Positions 38,853 to 50,693 of a DNA stretch of 64,000 nucleotides are shown here, in pieces. Made by a program: the position numbers and the translations under genes. The stretch is taken from contig NZ_LR134310.1 of NCBI RefSeq assembly GCF_900636745.1, forward strand, positions 1,604,501 to 1,668,500. Reading direction: 5' to 3'. Position 1 is the stretch's first letter. Each line of letters opens with the position of its first letter. The notes under the pieces are model-generated. The model did no database searches, had not been told where the DNA came from, and saw only the letters and a list, made by a program, of their open reading frames with translations. This stretch comes from Actinobacillus equuli. GTDB lineage: Bacteria > Pseudomonadota > Gammaproteobacteria > Enterobacterales > Pasteurellaceae.

Positions 38853-39734
38853 TTAGTGAGGTTTAATATCGCCGTTACGTACATAGGGATTGATTGTGCC
38901 TAAACGTGTTTCGGTACTGATTTCTCTACCGGTTTTAGTGGTATAGTCTGCACCGTCAAAATCGCTGTTTCGTCCTAACATAAAGTTACGATATTCTTCC
39001 ACCCACATTGCAGTTGCACCGCAGACGGCAACCGGCATCACGACTAAATTCACAAAAGGTAAAGCGGTAAAAATACTCACAAATGTGCCGAAGGTAAAAT
39101 TTAAAATCTTGCGTTGCCCAAGGGCGTTGCGCATACGTTTAAAACTGATTTTATGGTTATCAAACGGGTAGTCACAATATTGAATGGCTAATAACCAAGC
39201 GCCGAAAATAAAAGTTAATACAGGCACAACGGTTTGTCCGATGACCGGTACAAAACTTAATAAAAACAACGCAATGAAACGAGGGATGCTATACATCATC
39301 TTTTGCCATTCACGTTTTAGCATACGAGGTACGTCTTTTAGCATTTCCGCTGCTGTCATATTATTGAGTTGTTCGCCGGTAAGTTGTAATTCGACTTTCT
39401 CAGCCAGTAAAGCATTAAACGGTGCTGCGATAAAATTGGTGATGGTAGTAAAGGTAAAATAAAACAACATAACTAAAGACAGCACGGCAAGCGGTACTAA
39501 AATAATGGTTAACCAATCCAACCATGACGGCATAAAGCTGACGATCCAATCCGCCCAGCCTACAATATTGCCAATAAAAAACCATAGTAATGCGATCATA
39601 AGTACGCTATTAATGGCAATTGGAATTAATACAAATGGCAGGAGTTTACGTTGCAGCATAAGCCTCCAGCCATAAATAAAATAATGAAATCCTAAGCCTA
39701 AATCGCTTTGCGGTTCGTTAAATGCAGATGACAT
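38853..39734 (-). CDS. cysZ: sulfate transporter CysZ (EI24 family)
   Basis: 293 residues, somewhat longer than E. coli CysZ (253) because of an extended C-terminus. Membrane segments lie at about 35-57, 75-100, 150-175 and 215-240. Conserved blocks are FIAAPFNALLAEKVE and LPFVNLVVMPVAVCGATAMW. CysZ mediates sulfate entry for cysteine synthesis. It is divergent from zipA, an arrangement shared with other gammaproteobacteria. Confidence 0.9.
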   Translation of the reverse strand: MSSAFNEPQSDLGLGFHYFIYGWRLMLQRKLLPFVLIPIAINSVLMIALLWFFIGNIVGWADWIVSFMPSWLDWLTIILVPLAVLSLVMLFYFTFTTITNFIAAPFNALLAEKVELQLTGEQLNNMTAAEMLKDVPRMLKREWQKMMYSIPRFIALFLLSFVPVIGQTVVPVLTFIFGAWLLAIQYCDYPFDNHKISFKRMRNALGQRKILNFTFGTFVSIFTALPFVNLVVMPVAVCGATAMWVEEYRNFMLGRNSDFDGADYTTKTGREISTETRLGTINPYVRNGDIKPH

Positions 39735-39853
39735 AATTAATCTATCCTTAATAACTCAAATTTTTATTAGAAATATGGTAAGCTAGACACATTATTTTCG
39801 CAAATAGTGAAATTTAAATTTTGTAGATTATCTTAAGTGAAAGAGGACCTCAG

Positions 39854-40846
39854 ATGGAGCTTCATATTCTTTTCTTTATTTTAGCCGGCTTATTAATTGC
39901 CGTGTTAATCGGTTTCAGTATTTGGTCTGGACGTCGTGAGAAATCGCGTATTTTTTCTAATACGTTCTCAACTCGTCCGCCGGCAACACCAATTAATAAT
40001 GTTGTGTCTGATGTCCCTGCATCGCTTAACCCGCAACAATATAATGCGCCTGCATCAACCTCTCATATTGAAGAAGCAGAGAATCCGGTGCAAATACAGC
40101 AAGAAGTCGAAAGCACATTACGCGAAATTAAAATTAATTTACCGGGGCAAGAAGCGAGCGTATATCAAAACGAACCTGCCGCACCTATTTATGGCACAAC
40201 GCCTGCTCAACCGGTAGTGAAGCAACAAGTTACTTATCAACATCCGGTAGAACCGGCATTTACCCAAGCGCCCCAATCACCGATTGCTGAAACAACTTCA
40301 GTATTAGAGCAATCTGTTGAAGAGTTAGAGCGTCAAGCTACATTAGGTGAAGTAGATATTTATTCGGATGCCTCAGTACGTGTTGAATTAGCGAAGAATT
40401 CAGTTCAAGTTGAAGCGGAACAAACTCAAGAGCCGGCAGTTGCAGAAAATAATATGATTACCCTTTATGTTGTTGCTCCGGAAGGTCAGCAGTTCCGTGG
40501 TGATTATGTGGTACAAAGCCTTGAAGCGTTAGGCTTCCAATATGGCGAATATCAAATTTTCCACCGCCATCAACATATGGGCAACAGCGCATCGCCGGTG
40601 ATTTTCAGTGTGGCGAATATGATGCAACCGGGCGTGTTTGATTTAGCTAAAATTGAGCAGTTCTCAACGGTTGGTTTAGTGTTATTTATGCACTTACCGT
40701 CAGAAGGTAATGATGCGGTGAACCTCAAATTATTACTCAAAACGACAGAGAATCTTGCACAAGCCCTCGGTGGTTTCGTGTTAAATGAACATCGAGAAAT
40801 CTTTGATGAGAACTCTCGTCAAGCCTATTTAGCTCGAGTGAGCTAA
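39854..40846 (+). CDS. zipA: cell-division protein ZipA
   Basis: 330 residues. An N-terminal membrane anchor (about 4-24, ILFFILAGLLIAVLIGFSIW) is followed by a Pro/Gln-rich flexible linker (about 40-195) and a C-terminal FtsZ-binding domain starting near MITLYVVAPEGQQF. ZipA tethers FtsZ to the inner membrane at the division site. The linker is poorly conserved by nature. ligA follows, as in E. coli (zipA-ligA). A good ribosome site, AAGAGGA, precedes the ATG. Confidence 0.95.
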   Translation: MELHILFFILAGLLIAVLIGFSIWSGRREKSRIFSNTFSTRPPATPINNVVSDVPASLNPQQYNAPASTSHIEEAENPVQIQQEVESTLREIKINLPGQEASVYQNEPAAPIYGTTPAQPVVKQQVTYQHPVEPAFTQAPQSPIAETTSVLEQSVEELERQATLGEVDIYSDASVRVELAKNSVQVEAEQTQEPAVAENNMITLYVVAPEGQQFRGDYVVQSLEALGFQYGEYQIFHRHQHMGNSASPVIFSVANMMQPGVFDLAKIEQFSTVGLVLFMHLPSEGNDAVNLKLLLKTTENLAQALGGFVLNEHREIFDENSRQAYLARVS

Positions 40847-40869
40847 TTTGCAAAACTTTTAGCATAAAT

Positions 40870-42956
<2,087 letters not shown>

Positions 42957-43009
42957 TGAGTAAAAAAATGGGAAAATTTAACCGCTTGTAAGCTTTAATT
43001 ATAAGAAAG

Positions 43010-43039
43010 AAAAGCCATCCGTAATAGGATGGCTTTTTT
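43010..43039. terminator. bidirectional terminator between ligA and the exopolysaccharide operon
   Basis: AAAGCCATCC, loop GTAATA, GGATGGCTTTTTT. It ends ligA rightward; on the minus strand it lies just after the wzc-like stop, with TTTCTTTC following. Confidence 0.88.
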
Positions 43040-43046
43040 GTTTTGA

Positions 43047-45152
43047 TTATTGATAACGATTATTGGCAGTTGGTTTAGTACAGTTCAGAACAAAACCATT
43101 TAATTTCACGCCAGCTCTTTCAAAATGTTGCAGTGTTGCTTCTAGCTCAGGACGAGTAGTTTCGCCAAATCTACCGACTAAAATTGCCGTGCCTGTATAG
43201 CGACCGATAATTGCGGCGTCACTTGAACTCAATACCGGCGGTGTATCAATAATGACTAAGTCATAATGTGTATTTGCCCACGATAGAAGTTGTTGGAAAC
43301 GTTCGCCGAGTAAATATTCGGAGAGGTTTTCCGTGATTTTACCTTTTGAGATCACATCAAAATGCGCATTAGCTGCAGGGCTGACGACAGATTCAAACGG
43401 TAATGACTGAGTTAAGACCTCTCCAATACCGTTTTTATTTTCGGTATCAAACATTTTGTCTAAATAGCTGTAACGTGTATCGACATCAATCAGTAACACT
43501 TTTTTACCTGATTTCGCCACGATATTGGCTAAGTTTGTAGCAATAAAGGTATTACCGGTGTCATACGAAGCACTTGAAACCATTAACACTTTATTTTTCG
43601 CCTCTTGCATAGCGAAGTGAATATCCGCTCGCAGGCCTCGTAACGCTTCAATCGCCGAATCTGTCGGTGTACTTTCTGATAATAACTTCGTGTTATTTCG
43701 GCTTAAGCGACCTTGTTTGAATTTATCAAACGAGAAATTCGGCTGTTTTTTGCTGTTTGGCACGCTGGTATAGGCGGTCAGCCCTAATTTTTTCGCCATC
43801 GTAGGCGATTGAATCGTACGGTTAAATAGCGCTTTAATTAACGAAACGATAAGCCCTAATACAAATCCTAAAAAGCCGGATAGCAATGTTGAAACTGCTT
43901 TGCTTAAAACGCTTGGATTCGGTAGCACTTGAGCCGCATCCAGAATGCGTGCATTTCCGACCGCCCCGGCTCTAACTACATCCAGCTCCTGTAATTTATT
44001 AGAAAGCTGCATATAGATTTGCTGATCAACTTCAAGTTCACGGTTTAAGCTGACCATATCTCGTTGGGTTGCCGGTAGATTTTCCATTTCCTTAGCGATT
44101 TTGGCTTTTTCATCACGTAAGGTTTTTTTCTGGTTTAACAAGGCAACATAAGTCGGGTGGCGCTTGGTAAACTTCTGAGCGATTTCGCCTTCTTTAATGG
44201 TTAAAGCGTTTAAATCCGCATCAATACGTACAAGGCGGTCTAAATAAGACTTGGCTTCTAAATCTAAGTCGATAGAGCTATTGTCTTCTTTATATTTATT
44301 CAAACTGTTTTCCGCTTCGACTAATTTTTCTCTTACCTCCGGCAAGCGATTTTGCAGTAACTCTAAACTTCTTGACGCTTCAGCCGCATTTTTATGCGCA
44401 TTTTGTTGCACATAACTTTCGGAAACACTTTTAATGATGTTTTTGATATCTCGTTGGTTTTCACCACGGATAGCAATTTCAATCACCCCGGTTTGTTTAC
44501 CTTTTTCATTAATGTGTAAACGTTGTTGTAATTTCTCAATTGCCGCTAATTCCGCAATCTTTTTCAAACGAAAGCGTTGCCCTGCATTGCCATGCAAGAT
44601 AGACACTTTAAATTTAAGTTGATCGTTAGCATAAGAACGATTGACTAATCCTTCTAAAATTAGTGTTTCACCGTCTTTTTGATAGAGACGGTATTCTCCT
44701 TTATTTGCGCCGACTTCGAGTACTAATTCTTCTAAGTTCTCATTTTCGGGAATAAATTCAGCAACAAGAATATCCGGCGTATAGTCAGCAAGGTTTTCAA
44801 GTCCTTTACTGATAAAAGGAATTGAACGTACAGGGGTTACTTCCGTAGTAAGATTAAGATCTTCGACTGTTTTGGCTAACACTAAGCGAGATTTAATCAC
44901 CTCGATTTCAGTATTCGGCGAAGATTCTTGAGTAAAACCATCGGACAGTTCTTTTAAAATATTACCCGACTTTTTTTCATCGACCTGTACTACCGCATTC
45001 GCTGTATAAACAGGTGTAGAAAGAATACTGTAACTTAAGCCTAATGCGGCACAAACAACCGTGCAGAATAGGATCAAATACTTATTATCAAGTAATACAT
45101 TGATGAATCTCATTAAATCGATCTCATCATTTTTGGTGTTTTTGTTATTCAT
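43047..45152 (-). CDS. Wzc-like polysaccharide co-polymerase with degenerate kinase site
   Basis: 701 residues. The N-terminal Wzz domain has membrane segments at about 29-48 and 420-445, with a coiled-coil periplasmic part (about 265-380). A C-terminal BY-kinase-like domain follows. Such proteins control chain length and, in Wzc, autophosphorylate a tyrosine tail. Here the P-loop reads SSASYDTGNTFIATNLA, with Asn534 where Wzc has the ATP-binding lysine. The Walker A' motif is LLIDVDTR and Walker B is LVIIDTPPVL. The C-terminus PTANNRYQ holds a single tyrosine rather than a cluster. No Wzb-type phosphatase gene is present. Probably a catalytically dead co-polymerase. It is the last gene of the operon. 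Confidence 0.88.
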   Translation of the reverse strand: MNNKNTKNDEIDLMRFINVLLDNKYLILFCTVVCAALGLSYSILSTPVYTANAVVQVDEKKSGNILKELSDGFTQESSPNTEIEVIKSRLVLAKTVEDLNLTTEVTPVRSIPFISKGLENLADYTPDILVAEFIPENENLEELVLEVGANKGEYRLYQKDGETLILEGLVNRSYANDQLKFKVSILHGNAGQRFRLKKIAELAAIEKLQQRLHINEKGKQTGVIEIAIRGENQRDIKNIIKSVSESYVQQNAHKNAAEASRSLELLQNRLPEVREKLVEAENSLNKYKEDNSSIDLDLEAKSYLDRLVRIDADLNALTIKEGEIAQKFTKRHPTYVALLNQKKTLRDEKAKIAKEMENLPATQRDMVSLNRELEVDQQIYMQLSNKLQELDVVRAGAVGNARILDAAQVLPNPSVLSKAVSTLLSGFLGFVLGLIVSLIKALFNRTIQSPTMAKKLGLTAYTSVPNSKKQPNFSFDKFKQGRLSRNNTKLLSESTPTDSAIEALRGLRADIHFAMQEAKNKVLMVSSASYDTGNTFIATNLANIVAKSGKKVLLIDVDTRYSYLDKMFDTENKNGIGEVLTQSLPFESVVSPAANAHFDVISKGKITENLSEYLLGERFQQLLSWANTHYDLVIIDTPPVLSSSDAAIIGRYTGTAILVGRFGETTRPELEATLQHFERAGVKLNGFVLNCTKPTANNRYQ

Positions 45153-45179
45153 TCCATTACCTTTTCGATTGAGGTTTTA

Positions 45180-46337
45180 TTACCAATTTTTAATGCGGAG
45201 TGTGCCTTCGGTTAAATCGTTAAAGCCGGTAATTGTCGGTAATACTTGGGTGATCACACGGTTCCAGCGGGTAAGTGGTGCTGTTGTAACATAAACGACA
45301 TCGTATGGTTTCAGGAAAAACTCGGTACCTAAAATATAAGAAGTCGGGTTGGTTACGTCTAACTGGTAGATATTTGCCACTTTTTCAATTTGGTTGCCGT
45401 TATTATCTTCAACCACTTGTTTTGTACCTCGTTCTCCACGGATAACGAAAATACCCGTTGCATCGGCAGCGAGCTTATCAATGCCACCGCTAGCAGAAAT
45501 CGCTTCAGTAAGGCTCATGCCATTACGTCCGATTTTTAATAACTGCGGCGCTTGTACCTCGCCGATAACAAATACTTTTTGTGCGTCATTACGTGGGATA
45601 TGAATAATATCGCCGTCTGTTAACAAGCGGTTTTGCGTAAGATCGCCTTTCTGTAACAGAGCTTCTACTGACACGATTTCGTCTTGTCCACGGTGTGTAA
45701 TGGTGACGTTGTTCCAGTCCGCATCGGCAGAAAGTCCGCCGGCTTTATTAATCGCATCAAGCAGTGTTAAAGGTACATTGCTGATAAATTGTTGTCCCGG
45801 ATTTTTTACTTCACCGGTAACGTAAGCCTTTTTAGATTGGAAAGAAGCTACAGTGACTTCTACTTGTGGTTCCATAATATAGTCGGCAAGGCGGCTGGTA
45901 ATACGGTCTCTAATTTGGTTAACGGTTAAGCCGTTTACTTTGATTGTGCCGACATAAGGGTAAAAAATCGTACCGTTAGCGTGGACTTGGTTCCCGCTAT
46001 CCGCTGCCGAACGATAAGTCCCTGCCGGCGTAGTGAGCTCAGGGTGATCCCAAACAGTAACATTCAGTACGTCACCGATTCCGACGTGATATTGATAAGC
46101 TTTAATTTGCTGATCCAATGCCGGATTGTTTTGTGCGCTCGCTTTAAAAGGTGCTAGCTCTTTTAATAATTGGGGGGTAATCAGATAAGCATCAACCGCT
46201 TTATCTACATCAAGCACTTCACCCTTTACTTCGACATTTTTATAACGAATCGGAGAATAGCTGCTCGGAAAAATAGAGCAACTCGCAAGCGCTAAAGAAG
46301 CGGTAAGAATTGAGAGTTTTTTTACTAATTTATTCAT
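45180..46337 (-). CDS. wza: Wza-like outer-membrane polysaccharide export lipoprotein
   Basis: 385 residues. Lipoprotein signal with lipobox ALASC (Cys20). The polysaccharide export (PES) domain begins near YQYHVGIGDVLNVTVWDHPEL (about 85-105). It is followed by SLBB-type repeats (KAYVTGEVKNPGQ and KVFVIGEVQAPQL) and a C-terminal amphipathic end (LTRWNRVITQVLPTITG) like the alpha-helical pore of Wza. It forms the octameric exit channel with the Wzc partner, encoded 27 bases downstream. It contains the only exact uptake signal of the locus (45623-45631). Confidence 0.92.
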   Translation of the reverse strand: MNKLVKKLSILTASLALASCSIFPSSYSPIRYKNVEVKGEVLDVDKAVDAYLITPQLLKELAPFKASAQNNPALDQQIKAYQYHVGIGDVLNVTVWDHPELTTPAGTYRSAADSGNQVHANGTIFYPYVGTIKVNGLTVNQIRDRITSRLADYIMEPQVEVTVASFQSKKAYVTGEVKNPGQQFISNVPLTLLDAINKAGGLSADADWNNVTITHRGQDEIVSVEALLQKGDLTQNRLLTDGDIIHIPRNDAQKVFVIGEVQAPQLLKIGRNGMSLTEAISASGGIDKLAADATGIFVIRGERGTKQVVEDNNGNQIEKVANIYQLDVTNPTSYILGTEFFLKPYDVVYVTTAPLTRWNRVITQVLPTITGFNDLTEGTLRIKNW

Positions 46338-46380
46338 AAATACAATACTCTTTTGTAAAAAATAGTCGAAAACAGACCGC

Positions 46381-47589
46381 TTAGCGGGCGCCGAAACCGG
46401 TTAACATGGTTTGGATCGTTTTAAAGAAAATTAATACGTCAAGTGCAAAAGAGAAATGTCTAATGTAGTAGAAGTCATGTTCAATTTTTACTTGCGTTTC
46501 ATCTTCCGTTGCAGCGTAGCCGTGTGTTACTTGCGCCCAACCGGTAATGCCCGGTTTTACAATATGACGATAGCTATAAAACGGAATATTTTGGTCGAAT
46601 TGTTCCACAAATGCTTTTTGTTCCGGACGAGGGCCGATTAATGCCATATCGCCCTTAAGTACATTGAAAAATTGCGGTAATTCATCAATACGTGTTTTAC
46701 GAATAAATTTACCGACTCGAGTGACTCGCATATCACCAACGGTTGCCAGTTTTGCACCGTCTTTCTCAGAGTCTTTACACATACTGCGGAATTTATAAAT
46801 ACTGAATTCTTCACCTTTCTGACCGATACGTTTTTGAATAAATAAAACCGGTCCTTCACTTTCTAATTTAATTAGAATAGCGGTAATAAGCATCACCGGT
46901 AATACGATTGGGAAGCTGAGTAATACCAATACGGAATCAATAAATTGTTTGGTTCTTAAATAGGCAACAGAAGGCTGAAGCGAACCAAGATCATTTTCAT
47001 ACATATGGGTAATTTTAGTACGTCCGGTAAGTGATTCACGGATCTGACGTACATTATAAGTATCTACACCGGCTAAAGTTTTTTGCGAGATAAAACGTTC
47101 CCATTCATCAGTTAATTTTGGAGAATATAAGTCAGCCACCAAAGTTTGCATATTTTGAACAGGTTGGTTCGGATCTTCGAGTTTTACCCAATTGACATTG
47201 GAGATCTGTTCAAGATTTTTGGCTTTACCTAATGGAATGTAGTGAATAGTCGGATTCGGACCGCTATATTTCATTCGGTTAGACCAAAAATCTAAACCAA
47301 TGACTAACGGAATATGCCACACAAAGTAAGCGGCAGAATAAGTTACTTGGAATAATGTGATGACAACTAAACTAAAACTATATGTCACAATGACACTTGG
47401 TAATAAAATGAGGTTTTCATGTTTACCCGGGTAATTAGATAGCTTATGTGAAAGTAATAAATGTAATACATAACACACTGCACCGATAAAAATACTGTGC
47501 GAAATAAAACCTTCCGGTAAATCAGCAAATATATTTAATATAAGTGCAGGTAGAAAAACGGCAATTGCTCCACAAATAATAAATCTCAT
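46381..47589 (-). CDS. undecaprenyl-phosphate sugar phosphotransferase (WbaP/WcaJ-like)
   Basis: 402 residues. Starts repeat-unit synthesis by moving a sugar-1-phosphate onto undecaprenyl phosphate. The N-terminus has four short membrane segments (about 1-125), followed by a soluble domain. The C-terminal catalytic domain is introduced by the re-entrant helix FIDSVLVLLSFPIVLPVML and contains KRIGQKGEEFSIYKFRSM, RVGKFIRKTRIDELPQFFNV and VKPGITGWAQV. The sugar is not predictable, though galactose or glucose would fit relatives. Ends at GFGAR. Confidence 0.92.
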   Translation of the reverse strand: MRFIICGAIAVFLPALILNIFADLPEGFISHSIFIGAVCYVLHLLLSHKLSNYPGKHENLILLPSVIVTYSFSLVVITLFQVTYSAAYFVWHIPLVIGLDFWSNRMKYSGPNPTIHYIPLGKAKNLEQISNVNWVKLEDPNQPVQNMQTLVADLYSPKLTDEWERFISQKTLAGVDTYNVRQIRESLTGRTKITHMYENDLGSLQPSVAYLRTKQFIDSVLVLLSFPIVLPVMLITAILIKLESEGPVLFIQKRIGQKGEEFSIYKFRSMCKDSEKDGAKLATVGDMRVTRVGKFIRKTRIDELPQFFNVLKGDMALIGPRPEQKAFVEQFDQNIPFYSYRHIVKPGITGWAQVTHGYAATEDETQVKIEHDFYYIRHFSFALDVLIFFKTIQTMLTGFGAR

Positions 47590-47590
47590 C

Positions 47591-48724
47591 TTAGCTCTCC
47601 TCTAGAATAGAAATCAGTTTGTCATTGACTTTGGCAATATCAAATTTTTGTTCGGCCATTTTGCGGCTCTCAATGCCCATATTGCGAATTTCCTTTTTAT
47701 TTTCAATGAAATAGCGCATTGATTGTGCAAGTTCATCAACCGAATATACCGGAACTAATAAACCGTTTTTCTGATGCTCAACCGTTTCACGGCATCCCGG
47801 TACATCTGTTGTAATGATGGCTCGACCGATTGCCATTGCCTCTTGAGTACTTCTTGGTACGCCTTCGCGATAAGATGGCAATACAAATACCGAACTGTTA
47901 GCAATCACTTCCGGTACGTTATCTACATAACCAAGATATTCGATAACACCGCGTTTGATATAATCGTCTAACGCATTTTTTGATATAGCAAAAGGATTGC
48001 CTTCATCAAAACCACCGATAATGGAGAACCGTACGGTCGGATATTCCGCTTTGATTTTTTGAGCCGCTTCAAGATATTCAAAAATTCCTTTTTCTTTTAA
48101 GAGGCGAGCAATAAACAGGAAAGAAACCTCTTTTGTGATATCAACTTCTTGATAGCCAAATCGTTCTAGATCGACCCCGATTCCCCCTAAGATAGCAGTG
48201 GATTTTGTCGAAATACGATAAGTATCAACTAAATCTTTTTTATCATCGGGGTTTAAAAAAATTAACTTATCTAAGAAGGGGAGAGAAACTTTGTAAAGCA
48301 AGATTTGAATCGCTTGAACAATCTTCGCTTTTTGAGTTTTTCCTTCTTTATAAGGTGTAAACGCATTACCTAAGCCTTCGATCATGCCGATGACTTTAGG
48401 TACTCGAGCAAGTTTTGCCGCCAACGAGCCAAAAATAACCGGTTTGATAAAGGTACTAAATGCGATATCGGGTTGAAGTTGTTTTAATTCCTTCACCAGA
48501 AGATAAACCGCTTTTAAATCTTTAACCGGATTCATTCCTTTTGGATTGATAAAATGCGCTTTAGGAATAGCACCCCAAGCACTGACTTCTTTTTGCTCCT
48601 TTTCTGTATAGCCATAGGCATAACAGTAAACTGTATAGCCTCTATTCACTAATTCAATGACTAATTCTTTACGGAAATTAGTAATCATGGAGGCAACATT
48701 GCCGATAAGTACGATCTTTTTCAT
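47591..48724 (-). CDS. glycosyltransferase family 4
   Basis: 377 residues with the two-lobed GT-B fold. The N-terminal lobe begins KKIVLIGNVASMITNFRK. The C-terminal lobe carries FLFIARLLKEKGIFEYLEAA and the nucleotide-sugar motif LPSYREGVPRSTQEAMAIG with the E-x7-E pair. Its start of the type NVASMI...FR is typical of transferases that add the second sugar in O-antigen and capsule units. It abuts the sugar-phosphate transferase by one base, so they are co-translated. Confidence 0.88.
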   Translation of the reverse strand: MKKIVLIGNVASMITNFRKELVIELVNRGYTVYCYAYGYTEKEQKEVSAWGAIPKAHFINPKGMNPVKDLKAVYLLVKELKQLQPDIAFSTFIKPVIFGSLAAKLARVPKVIGMIEGLGNAFTPYKEGKTQKAKIVQAIQILLYKVSLPFLDKLIFLNPDDKKDLVDTYRISTKSTAILGGIGVDLERFGYQEVDITKEVSFLFIARLLKEKGIFEYLEAAQKIKAEYPTVRFSIIGGFDEGNPFAISKNALDDYIKRGVIEYLGYVDNVPEVIANSSVFVLPSYREGVPRSTQEAMAIGRAIITTDVPGCRETVEHQKNGLLVPVYSVDELAQSMRYFIENKKEIRNMGIESRKMAEQKFDIAKVNDKLISILEES

Positions 48725-48730
48725 AATAAG

Positions 48731-49777
48731 CTACATAAATAAAACATTTCTGTAATCGAAACAGCATAAAGCATAAGGCGAATAATTTATCCAAATGAAA
48801 AACAACATGGTATTTTCAATAATCAAAGCAATTAAAAATAATGCTTTTAATTCGAAGGATTCTAAATACTCAAAAAATTTTCCGAATACAGCGATGTCGA
48901 AAATAACAAAATAAAGATTAAAACGGTCAGCGATAGTTGAATAAACAAAGCTAACGGGTAAGAATATTAGAATTAAGATACACATTAAATCTAATAATCG
49001 ATAAGTATTTGGATAGCTTTCTACAAAAATATGTCTTTGCCATAAATAAACAGCAATAGGTAATAAGTGAAGTGCTATCCTAAATACTGCACCTGCGGAA
49101 GATAATTCTCCGGAGGTGTACGCACTTTCTCCTTGTGAAATCATATAAATGATATAAAAGGAAAAAAGAATGACGAATAAAGAATATAAATAAAATATTT
49201 TATTTTTATAAAACTCAGAGTTAATTAATGGTAAGAATGCGAGGAAAATAATTGCGGATTTATGAAATAAATAGGCAAGTGCAATCCATACGAAAAACTT
49301 CCATTTTTTCGGATCTTGTGCAAATAAAGTTGAAAACGCATAACATACCAAGCCTATTGCAGCAGATTGACGGGTATAACCCATACCTACAGCAATAATG
49401 GTGTAAGAGAACGCAATTAGAAATGCAAGAAACAAATGTTCAAATTGGCGCGATAATTGAGAAAAACCTATGATTAAACAGAATGCGCAAACAAAGTTAA
49501 CAAATGAAATAGAATAATTTAATCGGTGAGCTAACCAGTTAAAAAATCCATATCCATATTCGGATGAACCGGCTACTTTGAAAAAACTATCAGCCTTATA
49601 TAAATCAAATATATATAGGTAACTGAACCAGTCTCCGCCTACTTCAAAGCGACCGCCGATAAAAATAAAGATAAATGCGGAGAAAATAAATAAGAAAATT
49701 TCGCCGCCTTTATTTTTAGGAAGATTTACGAGGTTCATGACAACAATTGTTGCCCAAATATACCAATATATAAACAT
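48731..49777 (-). CDS. EpsG-family putative polysaccharide polymerase (Wzy role)
   Basis: 348 residues with about ten membrane segments. The motif FIGGRFEVGGDWFSYLYIF near residue 40-60 matches the EpsG family block (RxxxGxDWxxY). A second marker is GMGYTRQSAAIGLVCYAFS. EpsG proteins replace Wzy in many exopolysaccharide loci. No other polymerase candidate is present in the cluster, so this protein probably joins repeat units in the periplasm. Confidence 0.8.
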   Translation of the reverse strand: MFIYWYIWATIVVMNLVNLPKNKGGEIFLFIFSAFIFIFIGGRFEVGGDWFSYLYIFDLYKADSFFKVAGSSEYGYGFFNWLAHRLNYSISFVNFVCAFCLIIGFSQLSRQFEHLFLAFLIAFSYTIIAVGMGYTRQSAAIGLVCYAFSTLFAQDPKKWKFFVWIALAYLFHKSAIIFLAFLPLINSEFYKNKIFYLYSLFVILFSFYIIYMISQGESAYTSGELSSAGAVFRIALHLLPIAVYLWQRHIFVESYPNTYRLLDLMCILILIFLPVSFVYSTIADRFNLYFVIFDIAVFGKFFEYLESFELKALFLIALIIENTMLFFIWINYSPYALCCFDYRNVLFM

Positions 49778-49786
49778 AAATACTTA

Positions 49787-50680
49787 TTATTTTCTTTCTA
49801 AAATGTTAGTCAAAAATTCCGTAAAATGACAATTGTCTAGAATTGCTTCCCAAGAATACATAGACATATCAATACAATGATTTTTATATTGTGATAAATC
49901 ACATTGCTTAGTATTTATGTGTTCAAGCCAAATCGGTTCATAGCCAATTTTTTTACAAAATTCTTCAACCCAGTAATAACGATTTGAAATCAAGCGTAAT
50001 CCTGACGCTAAATATTCCAATGTTTTTGTGCTGGTTTGAATATTAAATGGATACACATCTGGCGTGTAATTTAGTCCGAAACGCGCATTGGCATAAATTT
50101 GTGGTAAGTCGGATCGATTGACCTTACCTGTCATATAGATACCGGATACTTTTAAAATTTCATAGGTTTCATTATCGACTTCACCGACAACGATCACTTT
50201 ATAGTATGCCGAGAGATTAATAAGGCTTTGGATAAGCCCTGTTCGTCCAATAATTGATCCTGCATAAACCACATCATATTCAGGATGCGGATTTGGCATT
50301 TGAAATAATGCTGAATCTATACCCATATCTCGATAGATATAAGGAATATTATCGGAGAACCCAAAATCTTTTTTCACAATTTCATTAAGAAATATGCGAC
50401 CTTGAGGTTTTGTATTAGCACATTTTTTAATGAAATTTTTTACGCCGGAATAGTTAGGCATAGAAAGACTTTGATATTCATGTACTTCTAATGCTGATTG
50501 TGGAGCATAGCTTTTCCAAAAAGGACGCATTCCTAAAAAATAGATATTAATATCGTTATTAGGATCTAAATTTTCTTCATAATCTAACTGAACCAAATGA
50601 TTGCGTTTAGTTAAATAATCTTTATAAGCAAAGGCTTCTGGGGTATAGGCCTGCTTTTTTAACGTAATGCCGATTTTCAA
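49787..50680 (-). CDS. glycosyltransferase (GT-B fold, unassigned family)
   Basis: 297 residues. No close family recognised, but the C-terminal half resembles GT4-like transferases: DVVYAGSIIGRTGLIQSL, IYMTGKVNRSDLPQIYANARFGLNY and TSTKTLEYLASGLRLISN, where a Glu in KTLEYLA would contact the nucleotide sugar. The N-terminal half begins KIGITLKKQAYTPEAFAY. Donor and acceptor unknown. Gap to the flippase gene is 13 bases. Confidence 0.75.
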   Translation of the reverse strand: MKIGITLKKQAYTPEAFAYKDYLTKRNHLVQLDYEENLDPNNDINIYFLGMRPFWKSYAPQSALEVHEYQSLSMPNYSGVKNFIKKCANTKPQGRIFLNEIVKKDFGFSDNIPYIYRDMGIDSALFQMPNPHPEYDVVYAGSIIGRTGLIQSLINLSAYYKVIVVGEVDNETYEILKVSGIYMTGKVNRSDLPQIYANARFGLNYTPDVYPFNIQTSTKTLEYLASGLRLISNRYYWVEEFCKKIGYEPIWLEHINTKQCDLSQYKNHCIDMSMYSWEAILDNCHFTEFLTNILERK

Positions 50681-50693
50681 TTGTTATTACCAC

